From Fundidesulfovibrio magnetotacticus (GTDB taxonomy: Bacteria > Desulfobacterota > Desulfovibrionia > Desulfovibrionales > Desulfovibrionaceae), in the NCBI RefSeq assembly GCF_013019105.1, contig NZ_BLTE01000014.1, forward strand, positions 62,001 through 126,000: a DNA stretch of 64,000 nt, read 5' to 3'. The notes under the pieces were generated by a model, which saw only the letters and a program-made list of their open reading frames with translations, did not search any database and was not told the origin of the DNA. Shown here piece by piece: positions 8,487 to 15,730 of this stretch; within the stretch, counting starts at the first letter, position 1; each line of letters starts with the position of its first letter. A program made the translations under genes and the position numbers.

Positions 8487-11201
8487 ATGTACAGGCTTTC
8501 CCATCTGGTGGACAAGGCGACGCCCGTCGCACAGCCCAAGCTGGTGTCCTCGGGCGTCTGCGTCTGGCTGGTGTGGGAGGGCCAGATCACGCCCGTTCTC
8601 AACCAGATCTTCACGGAATTCGGCGGGTTCCTCATGGGCCAGGAGGGCAGCCAGGCCCTGTGGTACTTCTTCGGGGAGGAGGCCTTCAAGGCCCTGGGGC
8701 GTCTGGCGGGCTACTCCCGGGTGAACCGCCTGCCCCTGTTCGTCCAGGCCCTGCCGGGATCGCTTCTGGTGGGCTACAAGTACGAGATGTCCCTGGCCGT
8801 GCAGTCCGAATACCTGGAGCAGGAGGTGGCCGCCTCCCAGGATCTGGAGATGTACGTGCATCCCGGCTTCGCCAAGACCCTGGAGGCCCTGCCGGGCCTG
8901 GGCTTCAAGCCCGCACCGGACGCTCCCGGCCTGTCGCGCGCCGGTTTCGGGCTGCTCGCAGTGGACACCACCCTGGGCCAGGAGTCGCCCCTGGGCTGGT
9001 ACTACATGCTAAGGCCCCTGGGCGACCCTCTGGACAAGAACGCCGCCGAGGGCTGGCGCGCCATCTTCTCCGAGCTTCAGACCCTGCTGGAGCGCATGGC
9101 GGTCAAGTATCTCTCCCACGAAGGCTATCTGATTTTCGGCCTGGACAACCTGCGCTCCTTCCGCAACATCACGCGCGAGCTCCTTCGCCTGGAACGGGAT
9201 ATCAAGAACCCCGAGAGCGGCAAGAAATACTGGCCCAGCGTCATGGCCTGCGTGTTCCGCAAGGGCCAGCACCTGCACAAGGATCTGCCCAAGCGCATCG
9301 GTCTGGATTGGAAGGAGCTGGCCCCGGACTTCCCCCACATGAGCTTCAAGGCCGCCTTTTTCCTGGGGCCGGGCTTCCGCATCAACGACGTGCGGCGCGC
9401 CTCCAGCACGCTCACCGTGGACGACTGGTGCCACATCTCCCTGGCCTCCGAGGAGGAGGCCGAGGACGAACAGGGCGAAATCCCCTTCAAGCTGCCCACC
9501 AACCTCATGGCCGGGGCAAACATCCCCTGCTTCTACTGCGGCCTGGCCAGCCACGCGCCCGCGAGTTGCCCCACCAAGGCCATCACCGAACTCCACCCGG
9601 ACGTCTGGGAAGACATCGGCATGCAGGACATGGTCAAACTGGAAGAGGCCTCCATGCGCCTCAACCAGGACCTGGCTGGATCGGCGGGCGACGCCCTGGC
9701 CGAGACCGCCGAGGCCAAGGACCTGCGCGGCCTGATCCTGCGGGGCATTTTCGAGATCAACCACCACGGGCAGCTGCGCTGCCTTGCCGCCGTGTGGCGC
9801 AGCAAGGGCAAGGAGATGCCGGCGGGGCTCTCCCCCACGGGGGCGCGCGACGACTCGGAGCTGCTTTGGAACGCCCTGGACAGGCTGCGGGGCTCCGACG
9901 CCGAGGGGTTCGACCTGGTGATCACCCAGGCCTTGACCCAGTACGGCCGCGGATTCCAGCCCCGTTCGGTGCAAGGCTTCATGGCAATGGAGTCCGGCGA
10001 CTGGAACCGGACGGGCTATTTCTGGCAGGAGGCCGCGCGCGGGGCCTACACCGCCCTGCAACGCGGCTGGCTGGCCTACCTGGAAGGCCGCGGCTGGGAG
10101 GTGCAGGGCGACTATCAAAAAGCCCTGAGCCTGTACCGGCAGGCTCGCGGCGAATGCCCCCGCTGGGTGGAACCCGTCTATCGCCAGGGCGTGTGCATGG
10201 TGAAGCTCGGCTTCACCGACCAGGGCCTGCACGAATTCCTTGTGCTCCTGCGTGACGACCTGCATCTCTTCAACCGCATCCTCCTGGACCCGGAACTCGA
10301 GCGCGGACGCATCCACATCCAGAGCTCCCTCTGGCGGCCCTGGAGCGAGGCGCGCGCCGCGCGAGACGAGAAGGCGGCCAGCCTCACCGGCCTGGACACC
10401 TACCTCAAAAGCTGGTTCCGGGAGGACCACCCTTTTCTCCAGGAAGCCCTGGAACGCGCGCGGGTCTTGATCGAGATGGCCAAGATCAATAACTACGTCT
10501 GCTTCAACCGCGTTGTCAGCGAATACGACTCGCTGCAGAATGACCTGCACCAGACCGTGGAAGAGGCCATCACGGCCATCAACGGACGCCTCAAGGTGAT
10601 CCACGAGGAACTCAAGGAGATCCACCACGAAGCGGCCTGGTTCCCCTTCGGCAAGCTGCTCAAGGAGTTCAACAAGGATTTCAACTCCTGCGCCACCAAG
10701 CTCAACTGGATGCGCACCACCTCGCTCCAGGTGGCGGCGAACTTTCGCAAATGCCAGGACTACCTGGACGAGATCGACGCCAGCGTCACCCTGCTCAAGG
10801 CCCGGCTCGTGACGCTGCGCATCGTGCGCGACGCCACCCTCTTCGTGCTGCTCCTGGGCAAGAGCTTCATGTGGCTGGAGCTGGTGGGGCTCGCCCTCTC
10901 CCTTGTGGCCGTGCCCGGCATGATCTTCCTGGCCCAGAAAACCGGTCAGATCTGGTTCGCCGACCTCATGAGCGACCAGAAATGGCAGGTGCAGAAAGGG
11001 CTCGTGATCATCGTGAGCATCGTGGCCATGGCCCTGGCCGCCATCAAGACGGCCGTGAGCTTCGAGAAGAAGCGCGCGGAACTCTTCAAGGAAGAGGAGG
11101 ACAAGGCCGCCAAGGAAAAAGGCAAGGTTCAGGCCCGGTCGGCCAAGGCGCAGAAGGCCCTGCCTCCGGCGGGAGGGCCGTCCGCCAAGGGCGGGAAGTA
11201 G
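8487..11201 (+). CDS. Large membrane protein with CCHC zinc-knuckle motif, TPR-like region and C-terminal transmembrane segments
   Basis: 904 residues, family not recognised. Visible parts: an N-terminal ~300 residues that look soluble and mixed alpha/beta; a perfect CX2CX4HX4C zinc-knuckle pattern at C348-C351-H356-C361; a TPR-like segment around 520-590 (GDYQKALSLYRQARGECPRW); a helical, coiled-coil-prone stretch around 640-770; two hydrophobic stretches at about 783-815 (the first perhaps two spans) and 839-857; and a lysine-rich tail. GAGG six bases before ATG 8487 supports the start. It stands alone between oppositely oriented genes. It could be a large sensor or membrane-anchored scaffold; I do not assign a function. 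Confidence 0.8.
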   Translation: MYRLSHLVDKATPVAQPKLVSSGVCVWLVWEGQITPVLNQIFTEFGGFLMGQEGSQALWYFFGEEAFKALGRLAGYSRVNRLPLFVQALPGSLLVGYKYEMSLAVQSEYLEQEVAASQDLEMYVHPGFAKTLEALPGLGFKPAPDAPGLSRAGFGLLAVDTTLGQESPLGWYYMLRPLGDPLDKNAAEGWRAIFSELQTLLERMAVKYLSHEGYLIFGLDNLRSFRNITRELLRLERDIKNPESGKKYWPSVMACVFRKGQHLHKDLPKRIGLDWKELAPDFPHMSFKAAFFLGPGFRINDVRRASSTLTVDDWCHISLASEEEAEDEQGEIPFKLPTNLMAGANIPCFYCGLASHAPASCPTKAITELHPDVWEDIGMQDMVKLEEASMRLNQDLAGSAGDALAETAEAKDLRGLILRGIFEINHHGQLRCLAAVWRSKGKEMPAGLSPTGARDDSELLWNALDRLRGSDAEGFDLVITQALTQYGRGFQPRSVQGFMAMESGDWNRTGYFWQEAARGAYTALQRGWLAYLEGRGWEVQGDYQKALSLYRQARGECPRWVEPVYRQGVCMVKLGFTDQGLHEFLVLLRDDLHLFNRILLDPELERGRIHIQSSLWRPWSEARAARDEKAASLTGLDTYLKSWFREDHPFLQEALERARVLIEMAKINNYVCFNRVVSEYDSLQNDLHQTVEEAITAINGRLKVIHEELKEIHHEAAWFPFGKLLKEFNKDFNSCATKLNWMRTTSLQVAANFRKCQDYLDEIDASVTLLKARLVTLRIVRDATLFVLLLGKSFMWLELVGLALSLVAVPGMIFLAQKTGQIWFADLMSDQKWQVQKGLVIIVSIVAMALAAIKTAVSFEKKRAELFKEEEDKAAKEKGKVQARSAKAQKALPPAGGPSAKGGK

Positions 11202-11221
11202 GGCTCGGCATCGGAGCAAGG

Positions 11222-11239
11222 CCGCGCGGCGCGGTCTTT
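11222..11239 (+). terminator. Possible weak terminator
   Basis: CCGCG (11222-11226) and CGCGG (11230-11234) form a short stem followed by TCTTTA, 21 bases after the stop of the 904-residue protein. The stem is short and the T-run broken. Confidence 0.35.
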
Positions 11240-11285
11240 ATCGCGCGCTTCCTGGAGAGGCCGTCCCGGTTCGCGCCAAGGGGTG

Positions 11286-11585
11286 TCATTTCTCGCTCCC
11301 GGCGCGCAGCCGGGCTGCCAGGGCGTCCTGTCCCAGTTCCCCCTTGCCCAGCCTTTCGAAGAGGACCACCCGCGCGGCGGCGGAAATCCTGACCCAGGCT
11401 CCATGGAGCCTGAGAAACAGCATGCACGCCACGTAGGCCGTGCGCTTGTTTCCGTCCATGAAGGGATGGTCGCGGGCGATGCCGAAGGCATAAGCGGCCG
11501 CCAGGTCGAACACGTCCGGCTCTCCGTGGGCCGCCAGCTGCATCGGGCGGGCAAGCGGCTCTTTCGAGGCCCGTCCTGGGGACAT
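11286..11585 (-). pseudogene. Truncated Doc (death-on-curing) Fic-family toxin gene
   Basis: About 99 codons match the C-terminal two-thirds of Doc. The Fic motif is intact as HPFMDGNKRTA, preceded by LARPMQLAAHGEPDVFDLAAAYAFG. Doc proteins normally begin with ~25-30 further residues (a HxxQ-HGG-x-LRDEGLLESA type segment). Reading upstream in this frame gives only unrelated codons running into the dsrC terminator, so the 5' end has been lost. No Phd-type antitoxin gene is next to it. Doc toxins phosphorylate EF-Tu; this copy is probably inactive or unexpressed. A short intact protein from the ATG at 11585 cannot be excluded. Confidence 0.75.
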
Positions 11586-11612
11586 CGCGCCGGGGCGCCA
11601 GGAGGAGCCCGC

Positions 11613-11644
11613 AAAAAAAAGCGGGGCTCCCGGAGGAGCCCCGC
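11613..11644 (-). terminator. Terminator of dsrC
   Basis: On the minus strand a perfect 10-bp stem (GCGGGGCTCC with its complement, 11621-11630 and 11635-11644) is followed by eight T (11620-11613). It begins 19 bases after the dsrC stop. It is among the strongest terminators in the window, as expected for a highly expressed gene. Confidence 0.93.
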
Positions 11645-11663
11645 TGGACGAGCAGTCTGGCGA

Positions 11664-11981
11664 CTACACGCAGCCGGTGGGCTTGGGCAGGCCGGCCATC
11701 TTACAAGCTCCCTTGCCGGGGCCGGAGGGGAACAGCTCGTAGATGTGCTTCAGCTTGAAGCCGGTCACCTTCGAGAGGATGCGCACCATGGGGGCGATGC
11801 CGTTCTTCTTGTAGTAGTCCTGCAGGAACTCGATCACCTTGTTGTGCTCTTCGGAGAGTTCCTTGATGCCCTCGGACTCCTTCACGTAGTCCACCCAGTC
11901 GGGGTTCCAGTCCTCGAAGCGCTGCAGGAAGCCGTCTTCGTCGACCTCGAAGGTTTTGCCCTTGAATTCAATCGTGGCCAT
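11664..11981 (-). CDS. dsrC: DsrC, sulfur-carrier partner of dissimilatory sulfite reductase
   Basis: 105 residues. DsrC receives sulfite-derived sulfur from DsrAB and carries it as a trisulfide between its two C-terminal cysteines until reduced by DsrMKJOP. Both cysteines are present: C104 in the penultimate position and C93 eleven residues before it (GACKMAGLPKPTGCV). AAGGAGG at 11989-11995 is a near-perfect ribosome-binding site 7 bases before the ATG. As usual the gene is away from dsrAB. It is followed by a strong terminator and preceded by 231 bp that include TTGACA (12206-12201, minus) but no good -10 at standard spacing. Confidence 0.97.
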   Translation of the reverse strand: MATIEFKGKTFEVDEDGFLQRFEDWNPDWVDYVKESEGIKELSEEHNKVIEFLQDYYKKNGIAPMVRILSKVTGFKLKHIYELFPSGPGKGACKMAGLPKPTGCV

Positions 11982-12122
11982 TCTCCATCCTCCTTGGCGT
12001 TACTTGAGCTCAATCGGTTGCCCGAATGCCGGCACCCTCACGAGAGGGCTCCAAAACCAATGAACAGCGATCCGCTGTTTTGGTACCACAGGTAAGAACG
12101 CGATTTTCTTACACCATGCCAG

Positions 12123-12139
12123 AGCGCTTTGCAAGCGCT
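12123..12139. promoter_or_regulatory. Short inverted repeat upstream of dsrC
   Basis: AGCGCTT-tgc-AAGCGCT, 7-bp arms with a 3-base gap, about 140 bases upstream of the dsrC start. Its shape suits an operator, but it matches no site that I can name. Confidence 0.25.
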
Positions 12140-12212
12140 TGGCGTTCCACCCAAGGTCCCCACCCGAATTCGTGCCGTCTTAAGGGCCAATTCAGATTGT
12201 TGTCAAATGATT

Positions 12213-13949
12213 TTAGTCGTGGTCCGGGGAGGAGCCGAGTTCCGTGAGGCTCGCGCGGGCGAAATCGAGCCCCGGGTCCATCTCAAGGGCCTTGCCCAGG
12301 AACTCGCGCGCGGCGTCGTCGTTGCCCAGGCGCATGTGGCACAGACCCAGGTTGGCCAGGTCCATGGCGGAGCCGGAATCGAGGGCCAGGGCGGCTTCGA
12401 AGTCGCAGGCGGCCAGGTCGTAGGCCTTGGCTTTGAAACGAGTGACGCCGCGCAGGTTGTGGTACTCCTTCACGTCCGGGGAAAGGGCGATGGCCTTGTC
12501 CAGAAGGGGCGCGGCCAGGTCCCAGCGGTCCATGCGGGTGTGGGCGTAGGCCTCGTAGAACACGGCCATGCCCTGGTCCTCGGAGTCTTCCTGGAGGGGG
12601 GCGGCTTCCCGGAAGAGGGCGGCGGCCTCCTCGGGGTCGTCCAGGCGCAGGGCCAGCAGGCCCTTGTGCAGGGGCAGCCAGGGGCGTCCGGGGCAAAGTT
12701 CTTCCAGGCGCTTGAGGCCCGGCACGGCTTCGTGCTCGTCGGCCTGTTCGGCCAAGTAGCGGCCCACGAACATGCCCAGGCTGGCCCGGGGGGTGCGCTC
12801 GCGGAAGAGGAAGCCAGGCACGAAGCTGTAGTTGGCGGCCACGTCCAGCGCCGGATGGGTAGTCTCCACGGTGTAGAGCGTGAGGCCCTTGGCGGCCAGC
12901 CCCTGGGCCAGGGCCAAGAGCTCGTGGAGGATGTCGTCCTTTTCCAGGTCGGGCAGGCGCTTCAGCTCGGTGGAGGGGCCTTCGGCCACCCAGGAGATCT
13001 CGCCCAGGTCCTGGAATTTGCGCAGGCCCGAGGCCTCGTAGTTGCTGCCGGTCTCGAAGTCTCCGGCCAGCTGGGCGATCTCGGTGACGGCGCGGATGGC
13101 GGCCTTCACGGGCGAGGAGGAGGTGCCCGCGGTGAAGACGATTTCGCTGCGCATGCCCAGGGTGGCGGGGTCGTAGGCCAGCGCGCCCACGGTGGGCACG
13201 GGCATGCCCAGGCTGAAGTCCTTGAGCCAGAGCTTCACGCCGTTGCGCCCGAAGGCGTCGATCAGGCCCTTCAGCACGGGGTCGCCCACGGGGTGGACGG
13301 CGATGGTGGGGAGCCTGGGCTCCTCGGCGTCCACAACGGCGCTGACGTGGCGCTCCACCAGTTCGCAGGCGCCCTGCAGGATGGACTCCTCCAGGCAGTT
13401 GCCCGCCGAGGAACCGTTGAATTCGTTGAGGGTCTTGAACCAGTCCAGCGGAACCATCACTTCCTGGCCGTCGGCCACGCGCACGGCGGGGTGGAAGCGC
13501 CAGGGCACCAGGTCCAGGAGGCTTTCCGCGTCCTCTTCTGAGAGGTCGTCGTGCACGGAGCGGATCACCTCGGCCACGGGCATCACGCGGCCCGGCCAGA
13601 GGGCCTGGGCCTGTCGCCAGGTGGCGCGGCTGAAGCGCTCCTCGTCGGCCCAGAAGCTGAAGTAGCTGAAGCGCTCGACCAGTTCCATGAGAGCCGAGGC
13701 CTCGGCCTGGGCCGGGGACGCGCCCTTGCCCATCTGCTTGCGCGTGGGCATCACGGCGCGGGCCTGGGGGCCGCAGAGGGAGAGGTAGACAGGGATGCCG
13801 AGCCTGCCGGTGTCGGTGCGCCGCAATTCGCCCAGAACGCCGCCCAGGCGCTCGAAGCGCGCCTTGACGCGGGCCACGGTGTCTTCGGGGGCGCAGAGCT
13901 TGTCGGAGTCGGCGGTGTAGCCCTTGGGGGTGTTTTGCAGTTTACGCAT
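12213..13949 (-). CDS. YcaO-family protein with C-terminal TPR region
   Basis: 578 residues. The first ~370 are a YcaO domain, the family that uses ATP to activate peptide-backbone amides (azoline or thioamide formation). Its ATP/Mg motifs are visible: SxxxExxER at 85-93 (SALMELVER), ExxxQ followed by ExxER (EESILQ, ELVER), and a later AVTEIAQ. From about 390 the protein becomes a string of TPR-like helices (GMAVFYEAYAHTRMDRWDLA and following). Its 5' end overlaps the upstream methyltransferase gene by 8 bp, so the two are co-translated. dsrC lies 231 bp downstream in the same orientation. The substrate is unknown; no small precursor peptide gene is visible. Confidence 0.88.
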   Translation of the reverse strand: MRKLQNTPKGYTADSDKLCAPEDTVARVKARFERLGGVLGELRRTDTGRLGIPVYLSLCGPQARAVMPTRKQMGKGASPAQAEASALMELVERFSYFSFWADEERFSRATWRQAQALWPGRVMPVAEVIRSVHDDLSEEDAESLLDLVPWRFHPAVRVADGQEVMVPLDWFKTLNEFNGSSAGNCLEESILQGACELVERHVSAVVDAEEPRLPTIAVHPVGDPVLKGLIDAFGRNGVKLWLKDFSLGMPVPTVGALAYDPATLGMRSEIVFTAGTSSSPVKAAIRAVTEIAQLAGDFETGSNYEASGLRKFQDLGEISWVAEGPSTELKRLPDLEKDDILHELLALAQGLAAKGLTLYTVETTHPALDVAANYSFVPGFLFRERTPRASLGMFVGRYLAEQADEHEAVPGLKRLEELCPGRPWLPLHKGLLALRLDDPEEAAALFREAAPLQEDSEDQGMAVFYEAYAHTRMDRWDLAAPLLDKAIALSPDVKEYHNLRGVTRFKAKAYDLAACDFEAALALDSGSAMDLANLGLCHMRLGNDDAAREFLGKALEMDPGLDFARASLTELGSSPDHD

Positions 13950-14679
13950 GGGCCTTTTTCTGCATGCGGAAGAGCACGCTCGTCTGGGTCTCCTCGCCGG
14001 AGCGGCAGGAGGCCTGTGTGCGCTGGATGGAAAAGGCCTTGCTGGCCTGGGCGAAGAAGGGGGCGGCCTCGCGGCAGCGGTCGCAGGAGATGAGGGCCTG
14101 CGCGCCGGGGGCTTCGCTCAGGTGTCCGGCCAGGAAGGCGGCCAGGGGCTCGTGGAGGGCTGGAAGGTAGAGGGCTTCGGACATGGCGATGACCTCGAAC
14201 TGCTCGTCGCAACGAGCGTCGGCGATGTTCAAATACCCGACCTTCGCGGTATGGTCTAGCCCGTTTTTCAGGATGGCCGCGCGGATGAAGAGCAGGGCCT
14301 CGGGTTCGATGTCGGTGATGAGCGCCCGGTAGCCCCGTTTGGCCCCCGTGAGCCCGCACAGGCCCAGGCCCGCGCCCAGCTCCACGAGCCGGTCCCCCGG
14401 CCCGGGTCTGAGCCGGGAAATGAGCATCGCCAGGGGCAGCGAGGCGGGCCAGAGCTTGGCCCAGAAGGGCAGGACGAGCCTTTCGCCTGGCCGGGCGGTT
14501 TCCACGAGGCGGTCGATATAGGCGGAGAGGTCTGCGATCTGGAGCAGGTCCAGGGTCATGTCCCCCAGACAGACGCTTTCGAAACGGACGGGGTGCCTGG
14601 AGCCGGCCAGGGCCAGCAGGTCGTCGAGGGAGGCCTCGGGGGCCAGGGCCAGTTCCAGGATGCGCGGGTCGGCGTGCAT
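13942..14679 (-). CDS. Class I SAM-dependent methyltransferase, protein-lysine-methyltransferase-like
   Basis: 245 residues with a Rossmann SAM fold: motif I is LVELGAGLGLCGL, preceded by LPFWAKLWPASLPLA, the FWA-LWP-type signature of the Methyltransf_16 group that includes protein lysine methyltransferases. The acidic end of strand 2 is TDIEPEAL. GGGAG about 10 bases before the ATG at 14679 supports the start; a TTG two codons upstream is less likely. It overlaps the start of the YcaO gene by 8 bp. The substrate cannot be read from the sequence; a protein substrate is a reasonable inference. Confidence 0.82.
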   Translation of the reverse strand: MHADPRILELALAPEASLDDLLALAGSRHPVRFESVCLGDMTLDLLQIADLSAYIDRLVETARPGERLVLPFWAKLWPASLPLAMLISRLRPGPGDRLVELGAGLGLCGLTGAKRGYRALITDIEPEALLFIRAAILKNGLDHTAKVGYLNIADARCDEQFEVIAMSEALYLPALHEPLAAFLAGHLSEAPGAQALISCDRCREAAPFFAQASKAFSIQRTQASCRSGEETQTSVLFRMQKKAHA

Positions 14680-14757
14680 GGGCAAGGCTCCCTGCCCCGG
14701 ACGCCGCCGGCCATGGCGAGGGGCGCGGTTTGAGGCTCTACGGCCGGTCAGCCAGCG

Positions 14758-14791
14758 AAAAGGGCCGGTCTCGCATGGAGGCCGGCCCTTT
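14758..14791 (-). terminator. Hairpin terminator downstream of the tRNA genes
   Basis: AAAGGGCCGG (14759-14768) pairs with CCGGCCCTTT (14782-14791). Read on the minus strand it follows the tRNA-Gly/Cys genes and ends in TTT; the symmetry would also let it act on plus-strand transcripts. Confidence 0.65.
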
Positions 14792-14800
14792 GGCGTTCGG

Positions 14801-14878
<78 letters not shown>

Positions 14879-14879
14879 C

Positions 14880-14954
<75 letters not shown>

Positions 14955-15016
14955 CCTCAAGGGGAAGCCATTCCTAGTGGAGTTGTTCTCCGCTGTCAAC
15001 GACTTCCGCCGCGCCG

Positions 15017-15040
15017 AAAAAAAATCCCCGGAGGTGGGGA
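15017..15040 (-). terminator. Terminator after tRNA-Gly copy 2
   Basis: On the minus strand TCCCC-acctcc-GGGGA is followed directly by eight T. It starts at the last base of the upstream tRNA-Gly, so that tRNA may be transcribed apart from the Cys/Gly pair. Confidence 0.6.
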
Positions 15041-15115
<75 letters not shown>

Positions 15116-15327
15116 TCGTGGCGAGAGGCGTGTCTAGCCGACAGGGGGGTGGGTGTCAAGCGCCAAAATGCCGGGTGCTGATTTTTTCGCGAAACAGGGG
15201 CGCGAACACGTCATGATCCCGGCAGGTTGTCCGCCCCAAGGGAGGGATTCCCGCAAAGTGCGGTCCCTGGCCCTGCGGGGCTTTACCTCCACCGGCAAAT
15301 CCATTAAGTGGACTCACTTCTTGACCC

Positions 15328-15343
15328 GAGGGCGCTTGCCCTC
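15328..15343 (+). promoter_or_regulatory. Leader hairpin before dksA
   Basis: GAGGGC-gctt-GCCCTC forms a perfect 6-bp stem ending just before the ribosome-binding site (CGGAGG) of dksA. A second small dyad, AAGTG-gact-CACTT, is at 15306-15319. These could shape translation or bind a protein; no known element is recognised. No promoter is called in 15116-15357. Confidence 0.3.
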
Positions 15344-15357
15344 CCGGAGGCTTCCCC

Positions 15358-15720
15358 ATGGACCAGAAGGATCTTGACTTCTTCCGCCACTATCTGAACG
15401 ACTCCCTGCAGGACATCCTCAAGAAGGGCGAAGAGACCATCGAGGACATGACCGACACCGTGGAGGTCTACGCCGACCCCGCGGACCGCGCAACGGCCGA
15501 GTCCGACCGCGCCTTCACCCTGCGCCTGCGCGACCGCGAACGCAAACTCATCCGCAAGATCCAGGAAGCCATCGAGCGCATCGAGGACGGCACCTACGGC
15601 ATCTGCGAAGAGTGCGGCGAGGACATCAGCGTGCCCCGGCTCAAGGCCCGCCCCGTCACCACCCTGTGCATCAAGTGCAAGGCCCGCCAGGAGGCCGACG
15701 AGGACCTGAGGGGCGAATAG
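15358..15720 (+). CDS. dksA: DksA/TraR-family transcription factor DksA
   Basis: 120 residues. DksA enters the RNA polymerase secondary channel and, with ppGpp, controls promoters such as those for rRNA. The coiled-coil tip motif DxxDxA is present as D40PADRA45. The zinc finger is C83EEC86 and C104IKC107 with 17 residues between. GGAGG about 7 bases before the ATG supports the start. The RqcH-like gene follows after 10 bases, probably in the same transcript. Confidence 0.94.
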   Translation: MDQKDLDFFRHYLNDSLQDILKKGEETIEDMTDTVEVYADPADRATAESDRAFTLRLRDRERKLIRKIQEAIERIEDGTYGICEECGEDISVPRLKARPVTTLCIKCKARQEADEDLRGE

Positions 15721-15730
15721 ACCCTCCCCG

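Noticed and set aside
12178-12206. Sigma-70 promoter for dsrC from TTGACA at 12206-12201 on the minus strand
   Set aside because: The hexamers at 16-18 bases spacing (for example TTAAGA) match the -10 consensus too poorly to call.
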